DNA of 41,906 bases, from assembly GCA_000961845.1 (NCBI GenBank), contig LADZ01000034.1, positions 1-41,906 of the forward strand. The letters run 5' to 3'. The position numbers and the translations under genes were made by a program. A model generated the notes under the pieces. That model did no database searches. It had not been told where the DNA came from and saw nothing but the letters and a program-made list of their open reading frames with translations. The DNA comes from Flavobacteriales bacterium BRH_c54 (GTDB lineage: Bacteria; Bacteroidota; Bacteroidia; Flavobacteriales_E; Vicingaceae). Shown here one piece after another: positions 16,254 through 24,419 of this stretch (position 1 is the first letter of the stretch; every line of letters starts with the position of its first letter).

Positions 16254-17585
16254 TTAAATTTTCAATTTTCTCCAATTGCCTTTTTTCAAATACCAAAGAG
16301 AGAAGATACCTAATAATCCAAAATAGATAAATTCCGAACACCAAACCACAGGTAAGGAAGCTTTAAACTCTATAGCAATAAAGTAGGCTGCCACTAAATA
16401 AATAGAGATGGTTGTCGCTTCAATTAAGAGAGATACTCTGGTGTTTCCTGTACCTGAAACGGCATTGAATAAGATAAAAGCAATGCAAAAGAAAAACATG
16501 GTTAAATTAATTACCCTTAATGTTGGAATGGAATCGTTTATTAGGTTTATATCCGGAGTATAAAAACCTATAATTTCTTTTCCGAAAAATATACTAAACA
16601 TACCTATAACTATCGTTGAACCTAAACTTAACACCAAAACTCTTTTGATAAGTGTCATTACTTTATATTCTCTTTTTTGCCCGATAAGATTACTTACAAG
16701 AGTGTTGGTGGCAGAGCTAAATCCAAAAAGTGGAATCATAAGCACCATGTAAATACTTCGGATAATATGAGAAATTGCTAATTCTTTTTCTCCTAATTTT
16801 TCAATAATCATAAAGAATATAAACCAAGAACTAATTGCCAAAAAATTCTGAAGCATAATAGGGCTACCAACTTTTGTAGTTTTATTAATGATTTCCCAAT
16901 TGATTTTTTTGAATTTAAATAGTTGGAATTGTTTTACAAAAGCATTTTTATGGGTATAAACTACTAAATAGCAAAAAGCTACCAATTCAGCTAAAACGGA
17001 AGCTATGGCAGCACCTTTTATTTCCATTCTAGGGAAACCAAAATTTCCAAATATTAGGGCATAATCGAAAAATACATTTACCAGCATCATAGCAATGGTG
17101 GTATGGATAAGTATTTTGGTGTTGGTTGTTCCTACATAAAAAGCTATAAAAACAAAATTTAGAAAATGAAAAAGTACCCCAAAAGAACGGTAATACAAAA
17201 ATTCAACAGTAGCAGTATAAATAGCAGGGGAGGAGGTTATGTTTTCTAATAAAATGGGAGCAATAAATTGAAGAAGTATAAAAACTAATAGGGAAATAAA
17301 AGAAAGTAAGTAGATGGTTTGATCGAAAATAGCTCCAATTTGAGAAAAGTTCTTCTCACCATTTCTTCTGCCCATAATAATTTGGGCTCCTGTGCTTAAT
17401 CCAACTCCGGTAAGAATTAAAACAAAGTAAAAAATTCCGGCATTGCCTGCAGCTCCAAGTGCAATGTGGTTTACTTGACCTAAAAAAATAGTGTCGGTAA
17501 CGGTTATTACATTTAGCGCTACATTACTTAATATAATTGGAAGAGCAATTTTCCAGATACTTTTATAGTTAATATGAGCTTTCAA
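16254..17585 (-). CDS. MATE family efflux transporter
   Basis: This 443-residue integral membrane protein has about twelve hydrophobic helices in two similar halves. The N-terminal segment (K-I-A-L-P-I-I-L-S-N, then D-T-I-F-L-G-Q-V) and G-A-Q-I-I-M-G-R-R-N-G are typical of MATE exporters. They pump drugs, dyes or metabolites out against a Na+ or H+ gradient; the substrate cannot be told from sequence. It begins 3 bp after the stop of rsmD and so is the last gene of a leftward DUF3822-rsmD-MATE operon. The convergent phosphatase gene ends 58 bp away with no clear terminator between them. Confidence 0.92.
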   Translation of the reverse strand: MKAHINYKSIWKIALPIILSNVALNVITVTDTIFLGQVNHIALGAAGNAGIFYFVLILTGVGLSTGAQIIMGRRNGEKNFSQIGAIFDQTIYLLSFISLLVFILLQFIAPILLENITSSPAIYTATVEFLYYRSFGVLFHFLNFVFIAFYVGTTNTKILIHTTIAMMLVNVFFDYALIFGNFGFPRMEIKGAAIASVLAELVAFCYLVVYTHKNAFVKQFQLFKFKKINWEIINKTTKVGSPIMLQNFLAISSWFIFFMIIEKLGEKELAISHIIRSIYMVLMIPLFGFSSATNTLVSNLIGQKREYKVMTLIKRVLVLSLGSTIVIGMFSIFFGKEIIGFYTPDINLINDSIPTLRVINLTMFFFCIAFILFNAVSGTGNTRVSLLIEATTISIYLVAAYFIAIEFKASLPVVWCSEFIYFGLLGIFSLWYLKKGNWRKLKI

Positions 17586-17588
17586 AAG

Positions 17589-18125
17589 TTACAAGTTTTG
17601 AAAAAAACTAAAATTAACATTGCCATATTTTCTGTGCTGAAAAAAATGGGGATGATTACTAAATTCCACAAATTTGTCATGTTCTAAGACCAACCAACCA
17701 TCATTTTTTAGCCAGTTGTTTTTAAAGATTAAATCAGGTATTTCGATTAATTCTTTTAGTTGATAGGGAGGGTCGGCAAAAATAAAATCGAATTGATTTA
17801 TAGATTTTTGTAAGAACCTAAATACATCTTGTTTTATTACTTGTATTTGTTTTAATTCAAGTTTGGTGCTAGTTTCTTTTACAAAACGAACGCAGTGGTT
17901 GTTAGCATCAACACTAGTAATATTTTTAGCTCCTCGTGAGGCAAACTCTAGGGAAATATTTCCTGTACCACAAAATAAATCCAACACTGTTAAATCATTA
18001 ATATCAAAATTATTTTCAATGATATTAAACAAGCCTTCTTTAGCAAAGTCAGTAGTTGGTCTAACCGGTAGTTGCTTAGGGGCTGAAATGGTTTTTCCTT
18101 TATATTTTCCGCTAATTATTCGCAT
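17589..18125 (-). CDS. rsmD: 16S rRNA (guanine966-N2)-methyltransferase RsmD
   Basis: The 178-residue enzyme methylates N2 of G966 in 16S rRNA using S-adenosylmethionine. It starts M-R-I-I-S-G-K-Y-K-G, which with R-P-T-T-D-F-A-K-E-G-L-F-N is characteristic of RsmD. The SAM loop D-L-F-C-G-T-G-N-I-S-L-E is near residue 48, and the catalytic D-P-P-Y is near 120. Length is normal for the family. It overlaps the end of the DUF3822 gene by 10 bp, so the two are translationally coupled, and is followed after 3 bp by the MATE gene. Confidence 0.95.
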   Translation of the reverse strand: MRIISGKYKGKTISAPKQLPVRPTTDFAKEGLFNIIENNFDINDLTVLDLFCGTGNISLEFASRGAKNITSVDANNHCVRFVKETSTKLELKQIQVIKQDVFRFLQKSINQFDFIFADPPYQLKELIEIPDLIFKNNWLKNDGWLVLEHDKFVEFSNHPHFFQHRKYGNVNFSFFQNL

Positions 18126-18991
18126 AAGTATTGTTGAAAAATGGAGTAATAATAGGTTGGTGAAATTTCATCGAAAATATAACTCAATTTTAAGGATGAG
18201 TTAGCAAGTAAATCGTTTTTTTCTAAAAATGAAACTTCATTAATATAAGTATTAAGTAAGGTGTAAATGGTAGAGTTTTTTTCCACTTCGCCTAATAAAC
18301 GAATGTGTACTTTTTTATTGTCAATTTTTTGTTGCTCTAATACAAATAGCAAGTAGTAAATAAAGTCTTCGCTAGTTTGATAATCGAACGAGTTGTAAAG
18401 TGCTAGTTGTTGATTTTTTATAATTATAATTTGAAAAGAATTGGGCAACACATGCACATCAATTAAAGATAAAGCATTGGTGTTTTTTGCATACAATAAA
18501 GCAGAAGCTATTAATGGTGTTGAAAAATGGAAGAAATGTTTGTTTTTCACATTGTCAAAACAGGAAATAATAAAGTCGGGAATGGCATAAATATTATTTG
18601 CCGGAAGATTTAAAAATTTATCGAAATAATAATTGTCCGTCTCGCTGGGGGTAAAATTATATTGATGGTAAGTGGCTAATTCGTCTTTATTAAAAAGGGC
18701 ATTAGGCATTATGGTAGCTCTATTATTTACAAAAATGATATATGTTGATGAGAAGTTGGTGTTTATCCAAGTATCTTCTTTAACAAAAAGCTGAATTTTT
18801 TCTGCTAAAGCATGGTCGGTATAAATATCAGTTAAAACGTAAACTTTTAGGGCGATAAAGGTGGATGTGGTAACATCTAAAACTAACAGTTTAATGTCGG
18901 CTTTACTTATCTGGATATATGATTTATAACCGACTATTTTAGCATCAGTAAAAGATTTGTCAATTAAATTTATGTTAGCTACGAGCTTCAA
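18116..18991 (-). CDS. DUF3822 family protein
   Basis: The 291-residue protein is recognised by its position directly before rsmD and by its overall pattern (D-K-S-F-T-D-A-K near the start, and strand-rich halves with L-L-V-L-D-V-T-T and I-D-V-H-V-L-P-N-S-F-Q-I-I-I). Known members are Bacteroidota proteins of unknown function; a fold related to the actin/hexokinase superfamily has been suggested, and nothing here contradicts that. There is no signal peptide or membrane segment. No ATG is available at the 5' end, so the start is the TTG at 18991. It lies 19 bp after the terminator at 19011-19042, so the promoter must lie within or just upstream of that hairpin. It overlaps rsmD by 10 bp. Confidence 0.78.
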   Translation of the reverse strand: MKLVANINLIDKSFTDAKIVGYKSYIQISKADIKLLVLDVTTSTFIALKVYVLTDIYTDHALAEKIQLFVKEDTWINTNFSSTYIIFVNNRATIMPNALFNKDELATYHQYNFTPSETDNYYFDKFLNLPANNIYAIPDFIISCFDNVKNKHFFHFSTPLIASALLYAKNTNALSLIDVHVLPNSFQIIIIKNQQLALYNSFDYQTSEDFIYYLLFVLEQQKIDNKKVHIRLLGEVEKNSTIYTLLNTYINEVSFLEKNDLLANSSLKLSYIFDEISPTYYYSIFQQYLCE

Positions 18992-19010
18992 TGTATATGA
19001 ATTAAAATAA

Positions 19011-19042
19011 AAAATGAGTTTGACTTAAACCAAACTCATTTT
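19011..19042 (-). terminator. Bidirectional intrinsic terminator
   Basis: A perfect 12-bp stem (19011-19022 with 19031-19042) with an 8-nt loop, flanked by A- and T-runs. It lies 23 nt past the stop of the membrane protein gene and separates it from the DUF3822 operon. Confidence 0.85.
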
Positions 19043-19065
19043 AAATATTATTTAGAAAGGAAATA

Positions 19066-19746
19066 TTATTTCCAGTTTCCGTTTGTTGTTGGTTCTTCCA
19101 TAGATCCTACTGCAATATAAGCATCTAAATCTACTCCTTCGTTTTTAAGATCTAAGCCATTGTAAACATTTTTATAAGGTGTCTTTACTTCAAAAACTTT
19201 TACCATTACCTTACCTTTTTCAATTTCTCCAGCCGCTATTTCAAATTCTACACCATCAGAAAAAGGTACAATGTTCATGTCTTTAACAACTTTGTCAAAG
19301 TTTTCTTTAAATAATTCTTCTCTAACAGGAACTTTGGTAGTATCTCTAACTATAATTCCTAATTCTAAAGCTCTTGCTTCTTGCCCGATTAAACTGTCAG
19401 GCACCTCGCCTTCAGAATAAACAAGTACAATAGAATCGTTGTTTAAGAAATCAAGTAATTTGTTAAAGTCTCCGGCATATTCTCCTTTAATTTTTTTGTA
19501 TTCTATTTGGGCATCTCTAATATTTTCTAATCGTTCTTGAACAACTTTGTTTCTTTTTTTAATTTCTTTCTCTAACTCAATTTTACTTTGAATAGAATCG
19601 TAGTTCATGTATGCTGCTACAGCAATTAATGCCACAAAAACTATTTTTACAATGTTTAGTAACATAGGAGATAATCCTACTAAAACATATTTAGACAAAA
19701 AATACAACGCTACAGCTGCTAAGATAATAATTATAAGTAATCCCAT
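19066..19746 (-). CDS. Membrane-anchored coiled-coil protein of unknown function
   Basis: The 226-residue protein has two hydrophobic segments at the N-terminus (about 2-18 and 27-45). A charged coiled coil follows, about 50-90, with E-L-E-K-E-I-K-K-R-N-K-V-V-Q-E-R. The rest is a soluble domain of about 130 residues with K-G-E-Y-A-G-D-F-N-K-L-L-D-F and alternating strands. This arrangement is common in Bacteroidota hypothetical proteins but I know no function. No catalytic motif is seen. It has its own exact -7 box and terminator, so it is monocistronic. Confidence 0.8.
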   Translation of the reverse strand: MGLLIIIILAAVALYFLSKYVLVGLSPMLLNIVKIVFVALIAVAAYMNYDSIQSKIELEKEIKKRNKVVQERLENIRDAQIEYKKIKGEYAGDFNKLLDFLNNDSIVLVYSEGEVPDSLIGQEARALELGIIVRDTTKVPVREELFKENFDKVVKDMNIVPFSDGVEFEIAAGEIEKGKVMVKVFEVKTPYKNVYNGLDLKNEGVDLDAYIAVGSMEEPTTNGNWK

Positions 19747-19774
19747 AGTTAATTATTTAAACGAATTTTGAAAA

Positions 19775-19782
19775 CAAAACTA
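19775..19782 (-). promoter_or_regulatory. -7 box of the membrane coiled-coil gene
   Basis: The minus strand reads TAGTTTTG, an exact TAnnTTTG match, 29 bp before the ATG at 19746. Confidence 0.55.
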
Positions 19783-19873
19783 CTATTTTTTTTATTGAAT
19801 AAGTAACTGCGAATTTAAAATTAATATTGTAGTAATATTGTTTTTTTACTAAGAAGTTATTTAAAATTCGAAT

Positions 19874-21313
19874 ATGCATAATCAGTTTTATCAATTATTA
19901 CTTCAACATTTTGGGTTTAAACCAACTCAAAAACAGCAGAAAGTATTGGGGGCATTAACTGATTTTGTTTTTCATCAACAAAAAAGAAGTTTGTTTGTGC
20001 TTAAAGGTTATGCCGGAACAGGAAAAACTTCTATTGTTGGTGCATTAGTAAAAACCTTGCCTCAATTTAACCTAGAATCGGTATTATTGGCTCCAACAGG
20101 AAGAGCTGCTAAAGTGCTGTCTAATTATTCGCAAAAACCCGCCTTTACCATTCATAAAATGATATACCAACTAAAAAGTGGGGGAGATGGCTATACTCGT
20201 TTTAGTATAAAACAAAATAAATTTCAAAATACTATTTTTTTGGTTGATGAGGCTTCTATGATTAGTGATGTGGGAAGCTTACTTAATAGCAATTGGGGAA
20301 ATCAAAAAGGGTTGTTAGATGATTTGTTGGAATATGTTTATAGTGGGATTAATTGTAAATTGATTTTTATTGGAGATACTGCTCAATTGCCACCAGTGGG
20401 TGTGGAAGAGAGTCCGGCTTTAGATGAGGATTTGCTCCATAAGAACTATTATTTATATCCCGAATTTTATGAGTTGGATGAAGTAGTAAGGCAAGCTCAA
20501 GACAGTAAAATTTTGTCTTTAGCTACTTTTATTAGAGCAAAAATTAATACTAAAAAAGTCGAATTGCCCATGTTTCCAGAATTAGATGTTAATACTGATG
20601 TGAGGTGTATTACAGGACTGGAGTTAGAAGATGAGTTAAATGATGCTTACGGTAAGTTTGGAGATGAAAATGTGATGGTTGTTTGCCGAAGTAATAAAAG
20701 AGCTAATTTGTTTAATTTGCAAATTAGAGTAAGAATAAAATGGTTAGAAGAAGAAATTGCCACAGGCGATTACATGATGGTGGTTAAGAATAATTATTTT
20801 TGGTTGGATGATGCCTCAAAAGCAGGTTTTATAGCTAATGGCGATATAGTTGAAATTTTAAAAATTAGAGGTTTTGAAGAAAAACATGGTTTTAGGTTCG
20901 CCAATATTACCATACGAATGGTGGATTATCCTAATGAACCGGATTTGGAAATTAAAATTCTGATGGACAGCATTCTTTCTGATGCACCATCATTGCCATC
21001 AGGAAAATTTAGGGAGTTGTATGATGCCATTTCGGAAGAGTATGGATACGAGCCTAATAGAAAAAAACGTAATGAATTAATTCGTAAAGACCCATATTAC
21101 CAAGCATTACAAGTTAAGTTTGCTTACGCTATTACTTGTCATAAATCTCAAGGTGGACAATGGGATGCTGTTTTTGTGGAACAAGGTTACCTTACCGAAG
21201 AAATGATAAATGTAGAATATTTGCGATGGCTTTATACAGCCATTACTAGAGCTAAAAAACAATTGTTTTTGGTTAATTTTAATCCCGCTTTTTTTGAAGG
21301 AGTAGAAGATTAA
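19874..21313 (+). CDS. RecD-like ATP-dependent DNA helicase (superfamily 1B)
   Basis: The 479-residue protein is a compact SF1 helicase of the RecD2/Dda group. The P-loop G-Y-A-G-T-G-K-T is at 45-52, motif Ia L-A-P-T-G-R-A-A-K near 76-84, and Walker B F-L-V-D-E-A-S-M near 119. I-G-D-T-A-Q-L-P-P-V-G is near 166. The C-terminal UvrD-like part has C-H-K-S-Q-G-G-Q-W near 424 and Y-T-A-I-T-R-A near 457. It lacks the N-terminal extension of full RecD2, so it is a short stand-alone form. It should unwind DNA 5' to 3' using ATP in repair or recombination. TAATATTG sequences at 19822 and 19833 are imperfect -7 boxes. It ends 2 bp from the end of copA on the other strand. Confidence 0.9.
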   Translation: MHNQFYQLLLQHFGFKPTQKQQKVLGALTDFVFHQQKRSLFVLKGYAGTGKTSIVGALVKTLPQFNLESVLLAPTGRAAKVLSNYSQKPAFTIHKMIYQLKSGGDGYTRFSIKQNKFQNTIFLVDEASMISDVGSLLNSNWGNQKGLLDDLLEYVYSGINCKLIFIGDTAQLPPVGVEESPALDEDLLHKNYYLYPEFYELDEVVRQAQDSKILSLATFIRAKINTKKVELPMFPELDVNTDVRCITGLELEDELNDAYGKFGDENVMVVCRSNKRANLFNLQIRVRIKWLEEEIATGDYMMVVKNNYFWLDDASKAGFIANGDIVEILKIRGFEEKHGFRFANITIRMVDYPNEPDLEIKILMDSILSDAPSLPSGKFRELYDAISEEYGYEPNRKKRNELIRKDPYYQALQVKFAYAITCHKSQGGQWDAVFVEQGYLTEEMINVEYLRWLYTAITRAKKQLFLVNFNPAFFEGVED

Positions 21314-21315
21314 TT

Positions 21316-23433
21316 TTACTTCAATTTCTTAGTCTTTAAACGTATAGAATTACCTACAACAATTACATCTGAGAAAGCCATTGCTAAAGCCGCTACCATA
21401 GGATTTAAAAAACCAAATGCAGCAACAGGTATTGCCAGTACATTATAGAAAAAAGCCCAGAATAAATTTTGCTTAATGGTTATTAAGGTGTGTTTGCTTA
21501 TCAAATACGCTTCATATACTTGAGATAAGTCTTTATCATTAAGTAAAACAATTTGTGCAGAATGTACTGCTACTTGCGTGGCTTTACTCATAGAAATCCC
21601 TACAGCAGCTTTTGTAAGTGCAGGAGCATCATTTATTCCATCACCCACCATTACCGTTAGTGATTGTTTTTCTAATTCATCAATTTTTGCTAATTTTTGC
21701 TCAGGAAGCTGTTCGCCATAAACAGTTTTAATATTTACTTTGGTAGCTAAATCTTCACATTTTTCTTGCACATCTCCACTTAATAAAATCGTATTTAATC
21801 CTTGTTTATTCAGCAAGGAAATGGTTTCTGGAACATGTTGTTTCAATTCATCTTCAATATCAATTCCGGCAATAAGTTCCTTGTTTTTAAAAATAAAAAT
21901 AGCGTGTTGTTTGTCTTTGGTTTGTGTCTCATCAATTCTAAACGAACCTACTTGATAATGATTGTTTTCTTTATCAAAAACTTCTAAACCTACACCTTTT
22001 ATTTCATTTATAGTAGGAAAATCAATAAGTGTAGCATCTGGTTTTAAATAAGTTACAATGGATTGAGCAATTGGATGAGAAGAATGTTGTTCGATGCTAA
22101 AAAGTATGTTTTTAAGTTCTTGTTCTTCAATAGAAGCGTACAGTTTGGTTCTTTTTATGGAAAATTTTCCTGTAGTAAGCGTTCCTGTTTTATCAAACAC
22201 CATATTTTTAGCATTGGCAAATAATTCTAAGGTGCTTCCTCCTTTAATTAAAATTCCTTTTTTTGCCGCTCTTCCTATTCCTACCATTACTGCTGTTGGT
22301 GTTGCTAAACCCATGGCACAAGGACAAGAAATTACTAATACAGCTATACTTTGCATTAACGCTTGTTGCATATTTATATCAAAACCAAAATGAGCAATTA
22401 AAAAAGTTAGTAATGCAATAACTAATACTACAGGAACAAATATAGCACTGATTTTATCTCCCAATCGTTGAATATTTGGTTGATTTTGTTGAGCATTTTT
22501 TACCATTTCAATAATTTTTGAAAGGACCGTTTCGCTACCCACTTTTTCAGCTTTAAACTGCATGCTTCCATCCATCATTACTGTTCCACCAATTACTTTT
22601 GAGCCGACTTCTTTCTCTACAGGAGTACTTTCTCCGGAAATCATTGATTCATCAATAGTAGCAGAACCTTTAATAATTTCTCCATCAACAGCTATTTTAT
22701 CTCCGCTGTTTACCTGAATAATATCTCCCACGCTAATTTCATCATAACTAACAATGGTTGTAGAACCATCGGACATTATTTTTTTGGCTTCGCTTTGTTG
22801 TATCTGGCTTAGTTCTTTTATGGCGGTGGTGGTCTGATTTACTGAACGATGTTCTAATACATTTCCCAATAATACTAAGGTGATGATGGTTGCAGCAGTT
22901 TCAAAAAACAAATAATTATGAGCTTCGTGCGTACCATAGTAGAGGTAAATTCCAACAATGCTATAAACAAAAGCGGCTGTTGAACCTATGGTAATTAACA
23001 CGTCCATATTAGGAACGCCTGTTTTTAGAGAACCCCAAGCACTTTTTCCAAAATGAAATAGTCCTATTCCGAAAACAGGAATACATAATGCTAATTGCAC
23101 CCAACCATCATTTAAAATATTGTCGTGTGGCATAAACATGTGTAAAAACAGAGGAATGGTAAAAATTAACGAAATGTAGAATTTTTTCTCAATGGATGAT
23201 AATCCTTTTTGTTCTTTAGGAGCATCAATTACTTTATAACCTAATTGGTTGATGCTGTCAATAATCTCTTGAGTATTGAGTTTGGTATTACTATCATAGG
23301 TTACTTCGCCTGTTGAGAAGCTTACATTTACGTTTTCTAATCCTTTTTTAACCAACTGTTTTTTAATGCCTAATGCACAATTGGCACAGGTCATTCCTTC
23401 CACATTTAGGGTAATATTTTTTTTATCGCTCAT
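21316..23433 (-). CDS. copA: Copper-exporting P-type ATPase CopA
   Basis: This 705-residue P1B-type ATPase should pump Cu+ out of the cytoplasm. It has one heavy-metal-binding domain with C16-x2-C19 in G-M-T-C-A-N-C. Eight membrane helices follow, with the metal-site C-P-C at 370-372 in helix 6 (S-C-P-C-A-M-G-L-A). The actuator motif is S-G-E-S-T-P-V, the phosphorylated Asp is D414 in D-K-T-G-T, and the hinge is G-D-G-I-N-D-A-P near 593. I place the start at the ATG at 23433. The frame extends one codon upstream to a TTG, but the -7 box lies 6 bp before this ATG, so the mRNA should begin about here. Copper is favoured over other metals by CPC and the CxxC domain. No CopY/CueR-type regulator is adjacent. 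Confidence 0.93.
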   Translation of the reverse strand: MSDKKNITLNVEGMTCANCALGIKKQLVKKGLENVNVSFSTGEVTYDSNTKLNTQEIIDSINQLGYKVIDAPKEQKGLSSIEKKFYISLIFTIPLFLHMFMPHDNILNDGWVQLALCIPVFGIGLFHFGKSAWGSLKTGVPNMDVLITIGSTAAFVYSIVGIYLYYGTHEAHNYLFFETAATIITLVLLGNVLEHRSVNQTTTAIKELSQIQQSEAKKIMSDGSTTIVSYDEISVGDIIQVNSGDKIAVDGEIIKGSATIDESMISGESTPVEKEVGSKVIGGTVMMDGSMQFKAEKVGSETVLSKIIEMVKNAQQNQPNIQRLGDKISAIFVPVVLVIALLTFLIAHFGFDINMQQALMQSIAVLVISCPCAMGLATPTAVMVGIGRAAKKGILIKGGSTLELFANAKNMVFDKTGTLTTGKFSIKRTKLYASIEEQELKNILFSIEQHSSHPIAQSIVTYLKPDATLIDFPTINEIKGVGLEVFDKENNHYQVGSFRIDETQTKDKQHAIFIFKNKELIAGIDIEDELKQHVPETISLLNKQGLNTILLSGDVQEKCEDLATKVNIKTVYGEQLPEQKLAKIDELEKQSLTVMVGDGINDAPALTKAAVGISMSKATQVAVHSAQIVLLNDKDLSQVYEAYLISKHTLITIKQNLFWAFFYNVLAIPVAAFGFLNPMVAALAMAFSDVIVVGNSIRLKTKKLK

Positions 23434-23439
23434 CAATTA

Positions 23440-23447
23440 CAAAGTTA
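23440..23447 (-). promoter_or_regulatory. -7 box of copA, very close to the start codon
   Basis: The minus strand reads TAACTTTG, an exact TAnnTTTG match, with only six bases between it and the ATG at 23433. Transcription would start within a base or two of the start codon, suggesting a leaderless mRNA. Confidence 0.55.
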
Positions 23448-23525
23448 AGAAAAAGCGGTGCAGCTATATTTTTTTAGCTTGAAAATAAAAAATAGTAGTG
23501 GAATTATTTTGTATAAAAAAAAAAG

Positions 23526-23533
23526 TATATTTG
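23526..23533 (+). promoter_or_regulatory. -7 box of tRNA-His
   Basis: TATATTTG is an exact TAnnTTTG match ending 12 bp before the tRNA. The same octamer stands before tRNA-Arg at 29581. A TTTG at 23508-23511 is a possible -33 element, although the 14-bp spacing is short. Confidence 0.65.
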
Positions 23534-23545
23534 CCCTCTCAAAAT

Positions 23546-23620
23546 GGTGGATGTAGCTCAGCTGGTTAGAGCATCGGTTTGTGGTACCGAGGGTCGTGGG
23601 TTCGAGCCCCATCTTCCACC
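23546..23620 (+). tRNA. tRNA-His (anticodon GTG)
   Basis: A full cloverleaf: D-stem GCTC/GAGC, anticodon stem TCGGT/ACCGA with loop TTGTGGT (anticodon GTG), and T-arm GTGGG-TTCGAGC-CCCAT. The extra G at position -1 pairing with C73 is the identity mark of tRNA-His. The acceptor stem has one T6-T67 mismatch. A complete CCA end is not encoded. It has its own promoter box and terminator. Confidence 0.96.
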
Positions 23621-23626
23621 CATTTT

Positions 23627-23652
23627 AAAGCTGCCTTCGAGCAGCTTTTTTT
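23627..23652 (+). terminator. Intrinsic terminator after tRNA-His
   Basis: An 8-bp stem (23627-23634 with 23641-23648), a 6-nt loop and a T-run. It starts 7 nt after the tRNA and reaches the stop codon of the convergent phosphodiesterase gene. Confidence 0.85.
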
Positions 23653-24409
23653 ATTTTCTATACTTCATCAATAAATTGGGGTAATCTGAAATAATACCAT
23701 CAACACCTCTTTCTATAAGTTTTTGAATGGTGGCTTCGTTGTTTACTGTCCAAACATGAAGTTCTTTACCGAAATCGTGTACTTTTTCTATAATGGCTTT
23801 GGTAGCATAGTCGTGTTTTACAATTACTTCATCTACAAAAGCATATTTTTTTAAGGGTCTAATATTTAGTCCTTTATCAAATGAAAGTGGGAGGTGAGCA
23901 TGTTTTCCAACGAATAGTTTGCCTAACCTAATGCTGTTATCTAATTTGTTAATCCTGAAAAGAGCTCTGTCATTAAAAGAAATTACTTTACACCAATCTT
24001 TAGCATTTTTATTTTTAATAATGTTGATAATGTGTCTTTCAATATTAGGATAATACATGTAACTGTATTTGGTTTCAATAAGCAGTTCTACTTTTCCATC
24101 AATTAAATCAATTACTTGTTCTAAAGTTGGTACTTTTTCGTTGATATAAAATTTATTGAACTTGTATCCGGCACTAAATTGAAGAATTTCATCGTAGGTA
24201 AGGTTTTTTACAAAGCCATGACCTGTTGTAGTTCTTCTAAGTGTTCTATCGTGTAATACAATAATTTTATTGTCTTTAGTTTGTTGAACATCAATTTCTA
24301 TTCTATCAACCCCTAGTTCTATTGCTAATTGAATAGAAGCCAATGTGTTTTCAGGAGCTAATCCTGCTGCACCTCTATGGCCGGTAATAATTATGTTTTT
24401 ATTTTCCAA
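23651..24409 (-). CDS. Glycerophosphodiester phosphodiesterase
   Basis: The 252-residue TIM-barrel enzyme hydrolyses glycerophosphodiesters to glycerol-3-phosphate and an alcohol. It shows the family's H-R-G-A-A-G-L-A-P-E-N-T at about 10-21, E-I-D-V-Q near 38, the catalytic second His in V-L-H-D near 51, E-T-K near 112 and the C-terminal H-V-W-T-V-N-N and D-G-I-I-S-D-Y-P. There is no signal peptide, so it is the cytoplasmic (UgpQ-like) type. It starts 10 bp after the mqnE-like gene and is probably co-transcribed with it. The functional link is not obvious. Confidence 0.92.
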   Translation of the reverse strand: MENKNIIITGHRGAAGLAPENTLASIQLAIELGVDRIEIDVQQTKDNKIIVLHDRTLRRTTTGHGFVKNLTYDEILQFSAGYKFNKFYINEKVPTLEQVIDLIDGKVELLIETKYSYMYYPNIERHIINIIKNKNAKDWCKVISFNDRALFRINKLDNSIRLGKLFVGKHAHLPLSFDKGLNIRPLKKYAFVDEVIVKHDYATKAIIEKVHDFGKELHVWTVNNEATIQKLIERGVDGIISDYPNLLMKYRK

Positions 24410-24419
24410 AATAAATAGC

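Noticed and set aside
19822-19840. Two TAATATTG copies as an exact -7 box for the helicase
   Set aside because: Each misses one defined base of TAnnTTTG, and such AT-rich octamers are common by chance.
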